This document shows positions 31,500 to 42,625 of a DNA stretch of 64,000 bases, piece after piece. The translations under genes were made by a program, and so were the position numbers. Source of the stretch: Penium margaritaceum (lineage: Eukaryota; Streptophyta; Zygnematophyceae; Desmidiales; Peniaceae); contig SZWC01002403.1 of assembly GCA_023375785.1 (NCBI GenBank), positions 150,165-214,164 of the forward strand, given 5' to 3'. Numbering within the stretch: the stretch's first letter is position 1; every line of letters starts with the position of its first letter. The notes under the pieces are model-generated. The model was not told the DNA's origin. It searched no databases and saw nothing but the letters and a program-made list of their open reading frames with translations.

Positions 31500-33057
31500 G
31501 GACCAAACCACCCTTTGTGAGGCTCGAGCCTCTCCTAAGGCCGCACATTTGGAAGCGGCCTACGCATATGAGCTCGATGCTATCCGGCAACACCATGTGT
31601 ATGACTCGTCGACCTCCCTCCTGGTCGGAAGGTCATCGGTGCCAAATGGGTCTTCTGGTACAAATGGAAGCCGGATAGGTCCTTGGACAAGTACAAAGCT
31701 TGCCTCAAAGCCAACGGGTTTTCTCAGGTCCATGGGGTTGATTACGACCAGATCTTTGCCCCAGTGGGCCTGTCCTCCATGAGCCGGGCTCTCTTTAGCT
31801 TGGATGCCCAGCACGGGTGGGAGTTGTATCAGATGAATGTGAGCAACGCTTTCCTCCACGACTCGCTAGAGGGAGAGGAGCTCTACATGGTGCAGCCCAC
31901 AGGCTTCGATGACGGCACTGGGAGAGTCTGGCAGCTGCGAAAGGCCATGTATGGTCTGAAGCAATCACCTCGGTGCTGGAACCAGGAGATTAGGAGCACG
32001 CACATCCGTGGCGGCCTCTAGCAGAGTACTGCTGACCATGCACTGTTCATCAATCTGCGAGGCTAGACCTTTGCCGCTGTCCTGGTCTACGTCGACAATC
32101 TCCTCATTGCGTCGCCAGACATGGCTGCCATCTACCGTGTCAATGACCTACTATACAACGCCTATCAGATGAAGGATCTCGGGTCTGCCCGAGTCTTCCT
32201 GGGCATGGAGATTAAGCATGATTGCTCCCAGGGCATCTTTCACCCCCACCAGGCTGTCTATGTGCAGACCCTTTCCACTCGCTTCGATGAGGATCTGCCC
32301 CTCATGCCGAGCACATCTTCATCCATGTCACCTGATGGCTAGGTGAAGCTGAAGACACCTGACCCAGCCATTGTGGGAGAGCCACTTGACGTGACCACGT
32401 ATCTACAAGTAACCGGGTCACTGATGTTCCTAGCAACGACGACGGGCCCAGGCATCGCGTTCGCTGTCAACCTCCTGGCTCACTTTTTCTCAGGAGTCGC
32501 GTCACCTCCACTTCGAGGCCGCAGTCCGAGCATTGCGCTACGTAGTCTCAACTCCTCAGCGAGGTCTCATGTTCCGCTGCAAGCCGTCTCTCGTCACGGC
32601 GGGCTACACCGACAGTGACTGGGCCGGCAGTCCGGACTGTAAGAGTCGCACAAATTGGATCTTTGTGATCGGTAGTATAACTGTGTTCTGGCGTAGTGGC
32701 AAGTAGGGGTGCATTGCATGCAGCACTATGGAGGCTGAGTACGTGGCCCTTGGCTTGGACGCATGTGAGAGTGTGTGGCTGCATCATCTCTTGTCTAAGT
32801 TGTGTCAGTCCGTTGCATCCATCACGTTGCATTGTGACAATGAGAGTGCCATGGCCATCACCGACAATGAGGGCGTGCATCACACACGCACAAAGCAAAT
32901 CAACGTTGAGTATCACTATGTGCGTTTGTTGTTGTATGACGGCAGCATTAACATTTTGTGGGTTGAGACAGCACAACAGCTGGGTGACTTCTTGACCAAG
33001 GCACTAAAGTGTGACTCAGTCAAGAAGGCTTTGAGTTCGGTCGGTGTGCATCCGTGA
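31500..33057 (+). pseudogene. A2 reverse transcriptase and RNase H region
   Basis: RT blocks: DKYKACLKANGFSQVHGVDY (near 31685-31745), NAFLHDSLEGEELYMVQP (near 31845-31900), the catalytic box region near 32090 and FLGMEIKHDCSQG (near 32200). RNase H follows, with MEAEYVALGLDA (near 32730), NEGVHHTRTKQINVEYHYV (near 32865) and the tail LGDFLTKALK (near 32980). The region is broken. Confidence 0.83.
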
Positions 33058-33164
33058 GTTGCCCTCTTTGTCCCCGTCTACGTCTCTACATGCCTTGGTG
33101 GAGTCTGACTGTTGACTGTGTCTCTGCACGCACATGTGCACTACGCCTATGAGTCATGGGGGAG

Positions 33165-34016
33165 TGTTGGTTTTTGTCCATCCTCATTATGCTCTATTAT
33201 GTCCTCCCAGCTTGTGTACATCAGCATGTAGATGATTGAAGTTGAGACTTGACGCTGCTAGAGTGTCATCTAGTGGAGCCGACGTCCGCTGAGGCCTACT
33301 CATAGTTCGCTGGAGCTTCCTCTCTCCGGCAACGTGCTCAGCTCCATCGGCAGGCCTCCTCGACAGTCGGGCCGCCGACGGTCACTGCCACCGCAAATGC
33401 TATTTGTATGCATCAGGTACTAGATCTGACTGTACCGTTGCGTCTGCAACATCATGCTCAGCCTAGGATCCATGTCTCATGTTGCGTGGCATTGTTTGGC
33501 ATCATAGACCATCGTAGGCACTGCCTGGGTTCAGGCAGCCATAACTCTCTGCTGCTATTTTTCTAGCTGTTTGTGACCTCACGACTGCGTTTGCACTGTC
33601 GGTAATATGGTATGATCCAATTTTCAGGCAAAACGGACGACGCCCGGGTTTTGGGCTGTCAGCCGTCTGGCAGGGCTCATCGAGAAAACCTTGCCTGCCA
33701 GGAAATAAGTCTAGATCTATTTTTTGATTGGCTAGTTAGCTGAGTAACAAACTCTACACAGCTGGGGGGGAGCTAGAACTTGGAAGGGTCTCCCATTGTT
33801 GCTCATTCTTTATTCCTAATCAGTCACTTTCAGTTTTCAGCTGCTTTCTGGTGCTAACACGCGCGTGCATGTTTATGAGTAACAAACCCGGAGATTCCAT
33901 ACTTTGTCTCTAGAGTAGCAGACTGAGGGGGCAGTAGAGTTAAGCAACGAGCGTGGAAGCCCGCATGCTGCATCAACTGTGCTGCTGCCCCAACCTGCTA
34001 CCTGGCATTTCCCTTT
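33165..34016 (+). repeat. 3' LTR of A2
   Basis: It starts TGTTGGTTTTTGTCC after the purine tract and ends near CATTTCCCTTT before the likely target duplication AACAG. About 850 bp. Confidence 0.85.
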
Positions 34017-34021
34017 AACAG

Positions 34022-35400
34022 CACTCTGGTTGTCGCAACAAAGCACAACGGCAGATACTGACTGACCCAGCTCAAGGAACAGACGCTGGAGCCATACTTC
34101 CTTAGCGGCCCCTGTACCGAGAGCAACATACTCTGCCTTTGAAGAGCTATGTGCAATGCAGCCTTACTTCCTACTACGCTAGGACACAGCGGTACCACCG
34201 AGGAGGAACACGTAACCAGTGCGACTGCGTCCATATCGACTCCAGGCCTAGTCGCCGTCGGTGTAGCTCTCAAGGACCACTGAATACTACCGGCGAAAAC
34301 AGAGTCCGAGGTACGGTGTGGAGACCACTTACTGCACCACTCGCACAGCCGCATGAAGGGCTCAAGCATGTGGAGCCTGCGAAAACTGTGCAAGGAGGTT
34401 TACGGCCAAGGCCATGTGAGGACGTGTGGTAGTGGTGAGGTACATTAGAGATCTGATGAGACGGAGGTTCAAGGTCACATCCATTATCTCCTCCAACTGT
34501 GTGGGATCTTCCACCTTCAAGGCATCGTGCCCTTTAAGTCTGAGAGGTGTAGATGCCGTGGACATTGCGCCGAGGAGGTCGCTGAAGCGCTCCCCCACAA
34601 CACGTGCGTATCGGGCCTGATGCAATAGTAGTATCCGATGTCTGCGGTCTCGCACAGTCTCCATTCCAAGAAACACAGGTGCAGGACCAAGGCCCTTCAT
34701 TGTATAGGCAGTAGGTGTTTGCAAGACCGCCTTGGCCTTCTTCACAGCCTGCATGGAAGGGGACGCGATCAGAAGGTCGTCAACATAGACCAGGATGGCG
34801 GTGAACCTCTAAGTTGTCTGTTGGATTAAGAGTGAGGGATTTGTCTCGCTCTGTACATATCCCGCACGAGTCAGGGTGTCAGTGATTTCCTGGTTCTAAC
34901 ACAAAGGAGACTGCTTGAGGCCGTACAAGGACTTGCGCAAGCGCCAGACCTTGTCACCGTCCTCAAATCCAGGTGGATGAGCCACATAAATCTCCTCATC
35001 CAGAGAGCCATGGAGGAACGCATTGTTCACGTCCATCTAGTGTAGTTCCTAGTCATACTGAGCCACTACACCGAACAGAGCTTGAGCTGATGTCATGTGG
35101 CCGACAGAGGCAAAGGTGTTAGTGTAATTGGTGCCCTCAATCTGAGAGTACCCCTTGATGACCAAGCGAGCCTTGTGGCGTTCCGGTGAGCCATCCAGCT
35201 TTACTTTCTTGTAAAAGACCCACTTGACATGGATAGCTTTCCTTCCAGTTGGAAGATCGACTAGCTTGTAAACTCGTGCTCTCGGATGGCACGAAGCTCA
35301 TCCTTGCAGGCAACACGCCAGGCATCAACATCCTGTGATGAGAGAGCTCCCCTCAGTGTGCCGGGGTCAGGCGCCACAGAGGGAGAGCTCTACGTGACAA
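34022..35400 (-). pseudogene. B2 RNase H (N-terminal part) and reverse transcriptase
   Basis: This continues B2 after the A2 insertion. Reading minus: RT segments homologous to B1 (near 35330-34950), the YVDD catalytic box at 34776-34787, FLGMETVRDRRHRILLLHQARYARVVGERF (near 34590-34690), the RT end TTTRPHMALAVNLLAQFSQ (near 34370-34430), and the RNase H start toward 34022. The region is broken. Confidence 0.8.
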
Positions 35401-35999
35401 GAGCATACGCCTCAGTGCTAGGTCCAACGACCACAAGGTCAGCTGCTGCATCACAAGTGATATGAAACTCATGAGTGATGAGATCGTGCCCTTCAAGGCA
35501 CACTGGATATACCTCTGTGTGCTCAGTGTGGACACTCTGGCTTTAGGCCTTTGTGCCGGGATCACCACTCGTGATGTTGCGACAAGAGCGCCTGGGTACG
35601 GGACGGGACACTAAGTGGACTCCAGAGTCTAATGGTCAAAGACGACCGACGGGCTCACGTGAGTAACCTGGACTCAAGGGGCGTACCTCAGGCTTAGAGA
35701 CAGGCACGACCACAACTGGTGAGGGTTGAGGCAAAGGAGTTGGTGATGTCGTGCAAGGAGATGCGTGTGTGGGAGACAAGGAACTTGGTGTGACAGTAGG
35801 AGCAAGTGGGGCAGGACCATGTTCAGAGGCATGAGTACAGGCGAATACAGGTATAGGATCATGATTATCTGTGGGGTGCGAGGGAAGAGGGGTAGAAGCC
35901 GGCTGCGCTCAAGAGGTCTTTGGGCTGATTGCAATGATTGCAAGGTCATCAAGAGCAGGAGACTGAGAAGTGGAGGGAGCTCAAACGGACACATCAGCC
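35401..35999 (-). other. B2 integrase-RT linker
   Basis: A Pro/Ser/Leu-rich linker between integrase and RT. Unlike B1, A1 and A2 it shows no clean 36-bp array, only scattered remnants of similar codon composition. Confidence 0.5.
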
Positions 36000-37440
36000 A
36001 TGCAAGAGGTACTCGCAGGTGCAGACTCCCCCATACGTTGAGAAACCTCACACGTGGGAACGTGCGTGACAGACATCAACCTGATCGATGTTAGATCATG
36101 GTAGGTAAGAGATTCAAAGAAAAGCGCATTGCAGGATTCAACAATGTGACAACGAGAAGGGTCGCAAAAATCACAGGCCTTGGACCGCGGGGAGATGCCC
36201 ACGAAGGCACACAAGCAACACCGCGGTGAGACCTTCGACCCCTGCTGGTCCTTGCTATACCACATAGTAGCCAAGGATCCCCAATTGTGAGGGAGGCACA
36301 AGTGAGCACGGTGGCCAAACCAAAGCTCGTACGGTGTGACGTGGTCCACATGGGAACTGTGCGTGAGGCGGTTCTAGGCCCAAGTCATGTAGGCAAATCC
36401 TTCAAAGGCGAAGGACTCCGCGAGACCTCACTCAGACCACACAGCGCAAACTGCATCCTCCATGTTGCGGTTCCAGTGCTTTGAGACACCATTTTGTTGA
36501 GGAGTAGCAGGAGCGGAGACTTGGTGAAAAACCCTATGCTTGGCAAAGAAACTGTCCATCCCGCCGAGAAACTCAAGGCCGCGATCTAAGCGAAAGGTAT
36601 GCAGTGTCCGGCGGGACTGATGCTCAACCATCACTAGCCAGAGACAAACTACAAGGGTGGCATCGCTCTTTCGGCGTAGGTTGTACACCTACCTCATCTC
36701 GGTGAAGTCATGAGTCAGGGTCAGGACGTATTGACCCCGATCGGACAGAGACTCGACAGGGAGAGGACCGAGAAGGTTAGAATGGACTAACTCAAGAAGG
36801 AGAAGTGCCCGAGAAGGAGAGTCAGGGTAGGTGCAACGATGCATCTTACCCTGAGCAGAGAAAAGATAGTTGGACGCGGCTTCTTGAAGGAAGCCCCGTC
36901 AATATCGAGTGCAGGCTGTGTCCAAATGAGCTTCGACACAGTGTCGGAGACCAGATGACACAGACGATGGTGAAGCAATCGTTGGTGCTCAGAAGACAGA
37001 ACGACAATAACAAAACACGAGCAGGTGGGGAAGGGGAGCAAGGAGGGAGAGAATTCAGAGAGACACGATACACTTCATCCACAATAGAGGCACAAAGAAC
37101 AACACTGCGGGTATCAATAGTATTCACCGTCGTGAAGTCTGCAGTGTGCTCCACAGAGAGTCCCATCAATGCACAGGCACGTAGAGAAAGAAAACTGAGC
37201 TCAAGGTCAGGCATAAAAAGCACCTAAAAAAGGTACAGGGGGCCAGAGGGACCATGGAAGTGCACAACCCCAACACCCTGGACCGGTAAGGACTGACCAG
37301 AGCCTGTGCAAATGGAACGAACAGACGCACCTGGACCGAGTACAACGAAGTCACAATGCTGACAGGTCATGTGATGAGTGGTACCTGAATCGATGATCCA
37401 AGTGCCACTGGGATCACGACTGGTGGGCGTCAGTATAAAA
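36000..37440 (-). pseudogene. B2 integrase and protease region
   Basis: Minus strand: protease segment IDSGTTHHMTCQ near 37360-37395, then the pre-integrase segment (SSEHQRLLHHRLCHLVSDTVSKLI near 36930-37000). The integrase core follows, with the FRLDRGLEFLGGMDSF block (near 36550-36600), and the C-terminal segment CDPSRCHIVESCNALFFESL (near 36110-36170). Order and spacing match B1. The region is broken. Confidence 0.8.
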
Positions 37441-39296
37441 CGGGCAATGGAATACTGGGCCACAGACGGGCACTGGGCAATGGGTAAGCAGGAACCCCAA
37501 AGGGTACAAAGGTGAGACTCCTGAATCCAATCGGTACTCTCAGGTTCATCGTCATCACATGCCAGCTGTGCCCCCCCGCATGAGTCATCACGAGCGACAA
37601 GGACAGTCGAACTAACATTATGTGGGCCACTCAGTTGTGACAGCACACTCGCACTTCCATGAAAGCGAAGCACCAGAAGGTGATGGAGCTTGGCGATGGT
37701 GCGGTCACGTGGGTAGGGATCACCACTGCTCGCTGGTGGTGAAGTGGGAACTGCCGCAATCGTGGTCGCTGCGTGCCCGGAGGATGTGCTCCTCGACATA
37801 GTCTATAGTGCATGCAAACCTAAAGCCCACGAGTGATCCGCGCCCAGTTAAGAGGATGCTTGCACTCGGTGTAGCGATGCGCGCCTCCATAATTGTAGTA
37901 GTGAACAGAGCGTCCACTGCTACTACCCGATGATTGCTGCTGCTGTGACTACTACTAGCCCAAACCACATCTCCGTCTCCCTTTCTTCCCCTGTGGTACT
38001 GCTGCCACACCCTATGTTTGAGTCGGGGAAATTGGGGTGGAAGAGGAAGAGGAAGTGTGGAGGTTGTGGAGCCTGAGGAAGGAGGAGCAGACTGTAGTAG
38101 GGACGTTGGTGGTGACGCGATGTCTACAACAGCAAGGGGACTCTCCCTATGAGTCACGGCTGCCTCATGGACAGAAGTTACTTGGAGAAAAATCTGATGC
38201 ACCTAAGGAAGGAGCTGTAGGGAGGTGGAGAAGGGCTCGAGCACGGCGTCACTATACCTCGTGAAGATGTCTGTGTGCACAAGCCAAACTCCGAGCATGA
38301 TTATGCGGATTGTCCACAGCTATGTACCTCTTGAGGTCCCAAGGCGCGTGTAGATGCGCATGGCGCGTCGCCAGTAGTCGGTTGTAGACTCGGCAGGTCC
38401 TTGACAAAGGGAATGAAAAGCACAAATGTGGGCGGCGCACATGGCGTGTGTCTCTACAGCGAGCAAGGGTAATGCCAGGTCCCAACCTTCGTGGGTCCTA
38501 AACGTGGATCAGCACCTGTGCCTGTGCCAACATCTCCAAGGAAGGAGTGGAAGTCTACGATGGTCTCGCACGACATGGCGTAAAGGAGTCTGCGCAAAGC
38601 CCTGGCCATTTTCAGCACCTGTGCTCGAACCGTAGTCTGATACAGACTATGGTAGGAGGGCCACACTCCCTCTGAAGTGGCCCAAACCTGGAAAAGGATC
38701 TCCCAGCAGTCAAAACCATCCTCATTGACATACCGTGGGGACGGTGTCTTGAAGTCCTTGGGTCGCCGCTCCGTAGGAAGAGTAACCACAGGCTGAGAAG
38801 GGCGAGGGATTGGGAAGACGTCGGGAAGAGGAAATTCACTGGGGTGGAGATCAGACGAGGATCGAAGCTCGAGAAGAGGAGAACAAGATGTATGTTGGGG
38901 CCAAAAGCTCATTTGGAGCTGGCGGAGACGCTCCTGAAGCACATAAATCTCACTCTCGTGAGAGCCGCCCTCCATGCCTGGCATGTCGAGGCCCTCATCC
39001 CAGGGATCGAGAGATGGCGGATCGCGTTCTGCTACTGTCACTGGTGTTGGTGCTGACTGCTGTGCAGAGGGTGCGATGCCGACAACTCCCTCAGAGGTCT
39101 ACCGTGGGGAAGTGGACTCACCACGAAGAAGCTCAGTGAGCATGTAGATGGCATCAGTGTGCTGCTGGTGCAGACAACGCATCTCGTCCTGCTGGTTCTG
39201 CAGATCCTCAACAGCCTGCGAGTGTGAGCTCATGACCTTTGAGGAGGAAGAAGAGGGATCTAGTGGTCGTTTGCCCCTATCATCGGTCGGAGCCAT
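37441..39296 (-). pseudogene. B2 gag region
   Basis: Start at 39296 on the minus strand (MAPTDDRGKRPLDPSSSSSK), parallel to B1 10952. Conserved block FKTPSPRYVNEDGFDCWEI near 38695-38755, then VDFHSFLGDVGTGTGADPR (near 38500-38560). The region is broken. Confidence 0.76.
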
Positions 39297-40221
39297 GTTA
39301 GCGCTCAGTATGGGTGGGATGTCAAACTGGTTGGATTACAGAACCGTTAGCGTTTCTCAAGGAGTTGAAATGCTGGAAACTTTTGACTTTTCCAACCAAA
39401 AATTTGACTACGGCAAGTGCTGACGTCAGCAAGGGTTTTGCTGATGTCAGCATGGATTTGATGACATTAGCAAAAAATGATAAAATCAAGACAACCCTTC
39501 TCCTCCTTTGTTTCGTTGTGACAACCCTTGTTTCGTTGTGACTTTTCCAACCAAAAATTTGACTACGGCTAGTACGGAGCTGTCGCATAGCTTCTGTGCG
39601 GCTATTGCAGCTGCTACGTCGGCACCTGCAATGGCAGCCACTCGGCTATGTGCGTAGCTATGGCAGCAGCTGCGCGCTGCTGCTGCTGTTGCTGCATGCC
39701 GCTGCTGCTGCACCCTGTTAGCGCCACGTGCTACTACTACGCTACTGCTCTGCTGCACTACTACTGCTGCTCCTGCTGATGTTTGCTGTTGCTACCGCTG
39801 CTCAATGCCGTTGCTGCTTCACACTGCTGCCGCACGCTGCTGCAGTCACGGCCGCTGTGCAGCACTGCTGCATGGTGCTTCTGCTGCGCGCTGTTGTTAT
39901 TGCGTGTTGTCGCTACCATGCGCTGCTGTTGCTGCTGCCGACCGCCGCCTGCTGCAGCCGACCGCCGCCTACTGCAGCAACGGCCTGCTCTAGCCGCTGC
40001 TAGTACCAACATCAGCAGCTGCTACCAGCTGCCGCCTGCTGCAGCTGTCGCCTGCTGCTGCTAGCGGCTGCTGCTCATGCACTCTCACGTGCTGGAGGTG
40101 GGTGACGTCGACGGCCGTCGGCTGTCGTCGACAGGTCCCTGTGGATCGGCTGCAGCGGTGACGCTGACTGCTGCAACTCTGATGTGTCTCTGCTGCACAG
40201 CTCAGCAAGAACTGTCTCACC
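39297..40221. repeat. Leader of B2: TGACGTCA sites, direct repeat and GCT triplets
   Basis: TGACGTCA (39421-39428) and TGATGTCA (39442-39449) lie just upstream of gag. A direct repeat of about 33 bp (GACTTTTCCAACCAAAAATT...) stands at 39380 and 39540. From 39590 to 40080 the sequence is imperfect GCT/CTG triplets. Confidence 0.65.
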
Positions 40222-40233
40222 GCTTTGATACCA
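40222..40233 (-). other. Primer-binding site of B2
   Basis: The minus strand reads TGGTATCAAAGC, adjacent to the LTR end (...CATCTTCTCA). Confidence 0.82.
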
Positions 40234-40877
40234 TGAGAAGATGTGTGGAAGCTTCCTAGCACACAGCTCTGACTAGGCATCAGTGCTTGGTCAGACAGTG
40301 ACGACAATCACAAGGCTTGCTCACAACGGCAAGGGTCTGGCTAGGTGACACAAGGCAAAGTGTCATAATGCTTCAATAGCATATTCAGAGAGAAATGACA
40401 AATGACAGGTCCATGGCATAAGTAACTGCCGCGGCACACAGCAGGTGTTGCACGCGGCAGCACAAGATCTGTCCAAAAACCGGCATAAAAACCACTGTTT
40501 TGGCCGTAACTCAGTGCAGACATGTCAGAACGCTACGCTGTCTGAATCCAAACGTGTAAGATCACAAGCCAGACGCTACAACTGGTCACGTGCATGCATC
40601 CGGCATCAAACGGTGCACAAACAATGCAATAACGTGCAAAACGGGCTCACGGCCTGTCTAGCGATAAATTCCTACGTACTGGAGAAAAACTGCAGGAGGA
40701 TCCAGGCAGCGTCCAGAGCTCTGGTATCGTCATCGGTCAGCTCCAAGCTAGTAGTCCACCACCAGACAAGGCATCGGTACCACCAGGGTCCGCATCAAGG
40801 ATCAGCACCAGTTTGGACACGGCCGAGTGGTCACAGTAAACTGTACAGGTTGACAGGAACATCATAAATCACAACAG
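40234..40877 (-). repeat. 5' LTR of B2
   Basis: 644 bp; the minus strand starts TGTTGTGATTTATG at 40877 and ends CTTCTCA at 40234. Homologous to 24546-24977 and to the B1 and N5 LTRs. Confidence 0.85.
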
Positions 40878-41441
40878 AAACCTCCCGTGGAAATTCAAAT
40901 GCACCAGTGTGAGCCCTGCATGCTCAATTTCCCAATTGTTTTTCTGGCTTCTGTGTTTGCACACAATCGATGATGGGCTTTTTGTTCCAGAGGCAGTCTT
41001 CGCGTGTCACTTACATGGTCTGCATATATTGACACGATGTCCCTCTCGACGAAGTTTCCTTCCACGCAAGCAACTCTTTGGAAACAGACATTTGAAGCCC
41101 ACTTTTGACCATTGCGATGGGCCTTGGTGGGTACCATCGAGTCGCACAACTCCCGTGCCAGGACACTCCATCATGTGTGGCCGAGGTACGGAGCTAGGTT
41201 CTGCCTGGACTTTTCATAGGAATCCATTTTGAAGAGTGTTTCGCATTGCTTTTCAGATTCCCTGGTCGCATCGATGAGCACGTGTTCATGTCCATTTCAT
41301 GTAGAGTCAACTCGCCGAATCCCATAGCGAATCATCGTTTCTCTCAAGGATGCTTCCAACCAAGAATTTGTAGCTCGACAGAAGTTTAACCGATTGCACG
41401 AGCAGCTCAACTATTTGCGCAAACAGTTCATTCCCTAACGC
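40878..41441. other. Non-transposon island left of the MITE
   Basis: Moderate composition with no similarity to other parts of the window. Both strands carry short open segments of about 85-107 codons (40895-41232), but neither has a recognisable domain. A splice-acceptor-like TTGCTTTTCAG lies near 41248-41258. One exon-like segment is listed next. Confidence 0.45.
41328..41438 (+). other. Possible last host exon
   Basis: Open segment of 36 codons ending in TAA (contains DASNQEFVARQKFNRLHEQL and YLRKQFIP), helical and ordinary in composition. It ends 3 bp before a hAT-like MITE, whose proposed target duplication includes the stop codon. I do not recognise the protein and the upstream junction is unclear. 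It may be chance. Confidence 0.3.
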
Positions 41442-41942
41442 CAAGGATGGCAAAACAATGTACCGTGGTTTTGAATACCACGGTACAAAAGTATTCCAGT
41501 ACTCGTGTACCACGGTATTCATACCGCGAAACTCTAATTCTCTGGCGGGTTAGTACCGGATACTAGTACTGGTACCGCGTTACCAGCAGTAGTAGTAATG
41601 TACCGTAGTATTCAAGTCGTACCGCGGTACATTGTACACCTTCAATTATAAAACCATGTTTTTGAGTGGGAAAATCGACTACCGCAGAAAGCCTAGTCTG
41701 AATTAACTCTGAAATCTACTTCAAAAGTGCAAAACATGCTGAAAAGATTAATCAACAATACAATCTTACGCGTTTTGCTCTTGATTTGAAAGTACCGCGG
41801 TACAATACCACGTCACAGAAGAGGGGTACCCGCCAAGGTGAGTACCGATACCATACTAGTACCGGGAGAAATACATCGGTAGCGCGGTACATCGATATTG
41901 CGATACAAAACCGCGGTATCGGTAGTACCGCTGCCATCCATG
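41442..41942. mobile_element. hAT-like MITE rich in TACCGCGGTA palindromes
   Basis: 501 bp, ends CAAGGATGGCA and TGCCATCCATG (inverted, one mismatch in 11). The flanks CCTAACGC (41434-41441) and TCGAACGC (41943-41950) agree at 6 of 8 bases, consistent with an old hAT-type 8-bp duplication. Subterminal palindromic motifs related to GTACCGCGGTAC occur at least seven times near both ends. There is no coding region. Confidence 0.65.
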
Positions 41943-41994
41943 TCGAACGCTAATAGCCGTTAGCAAGTATTACGTGCAATCCAAAACAAATCAG

Positions 41995-42136
41995 GTGTTG
42001 CATGTTAAGTGTCACACGGTTGCATAGTAACCGAGCAAAAGAACCTACAATCGTATCTCGTGGGATAGCAAGATCAACTGTCTTTATTTTGGACCACATA
42101 AGGAATGAATTCCACGAGTTTGGGCCAGTTAATGAG
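41995..42136 (+). other. Possible host exon
   Basis: Follows an AAATCAG acceptor-like site and reads 47 open codons of ordinary composition (KEPTIVSRGIARSTVF then ILDHIRNEFHEFGPVNE), ending at a weak donor, GAG|GTTTGT. Unidentified. With 41328-41438 and the segment before 42626 it may be part of one decayed plus-strand gene. Confidence 0.32.
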
Positions 42137-42625
42137 GTTTGTAATTGCATTCTCTAGAGATGTTTGCCAATCATAAAACGTTTTCCATGCAAAGATTGTG
42201 GGCTTTACATTTTTATGTATGTCTTTCTACAAGTGTACATTTTTTACCATGAAGACTTTCCAAGACTTGTTTTGCATGGAATGATCACAATCACATATTG
42301 ATGTCCTTATATTTGTAGCTGGGATCAGTCCTTTGGCTAGTCTAGTCAAAATTACAGACCATAGGGATTGCACCCAACCGTAATGTCTGTGTTTTCCTGA
42401 TTTGCGTTGCTTGGCGGAAACCGTGATGCCCGGTTCATTGTTGATAAAAAATCCGCACGATTCACAGTCCTGCTATCCGATTCCAACATCGGCGAGAATC
42501 TTTGCATTTTCATTGGTGGATCCGTCAAAAAAATGACCGATCCACCAATCACGATTTTCCTACAACATCTTTTGGCCACAAAACGATTGTACAGGGTTAC
42601 TATGTAACCCAGAAGGGCCGCATGG
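42137..42625. other. Target sequence left of C1
   Basis: A+T-richer, intron-like sequence to about 42400, then a segment open on both strands. It contains the hairpin at 42513-42548. It ends with CATGG (42621-42625), the left target duplication of C1. The plus-strand reading GYYVTQKGRM just before the insertion continues in frame with ELAVKDCA at 57474, which may be a split exon. Confidence 0.4.
42513..42548. repeat. 36-bp hairpin
   Basis: Arms TTGGTGGATCCGTCA and TGACCGATCCACCAA (15 bp, one mismatch) around AAAAAA. It is not at the end of any element I can define. Confidence 0.7.

Larger units (their letters stand above)
25308..34016 (+). mobile_element. Ty1/copia LTR retrotransposon A2 (family A), nested in B2
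   Basis: Plus-strand order: 5' LTR (25308-26132), primer site, twin hairpins, triplet leader, gag (from 27401), protease, integrase, 36-bp linker array, RT, RNase H, purine tract GAGTCATGGGGGAG and 3' LTR (33165-34016). It is inserted in the RNase H region of B2. The flanks AAGAG (25303-25307) and AACAG (34017-34021) are a likely 5-bp target duplication with one change. LTRs differ by about 17 % over the first 280 bp by eye, so A2 looks older than A1. It is broken in many places. Confidence 0.88.
24546..40877 (-). mobile_element. Ty1/copia LTR retrotransposon B2 (family B), split by A2
   Basis: Minus-strand order from the right: 5' LTR (40877-40234), primer site, leader, gag (from 39296), protease, integrase, RT, RNase H (continuing from 34022 to 25307 across the inserted A2 element), and a partial 3' LTR (24977-24546). 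Gag (GFDCWEILFQVWA; MAPTDDRGKR) and integrase match B1. B2 predates A2, which lies inside its RNase H region. It is a fossil with many breaks. Confidence 0.85.

Noticed and set aside
40895-41232. Two opposing ORFs of 85 and 107 codons
   Set aside because: They overlap on opposite strands, have no recognisable domain, and neither has clear support over the other.
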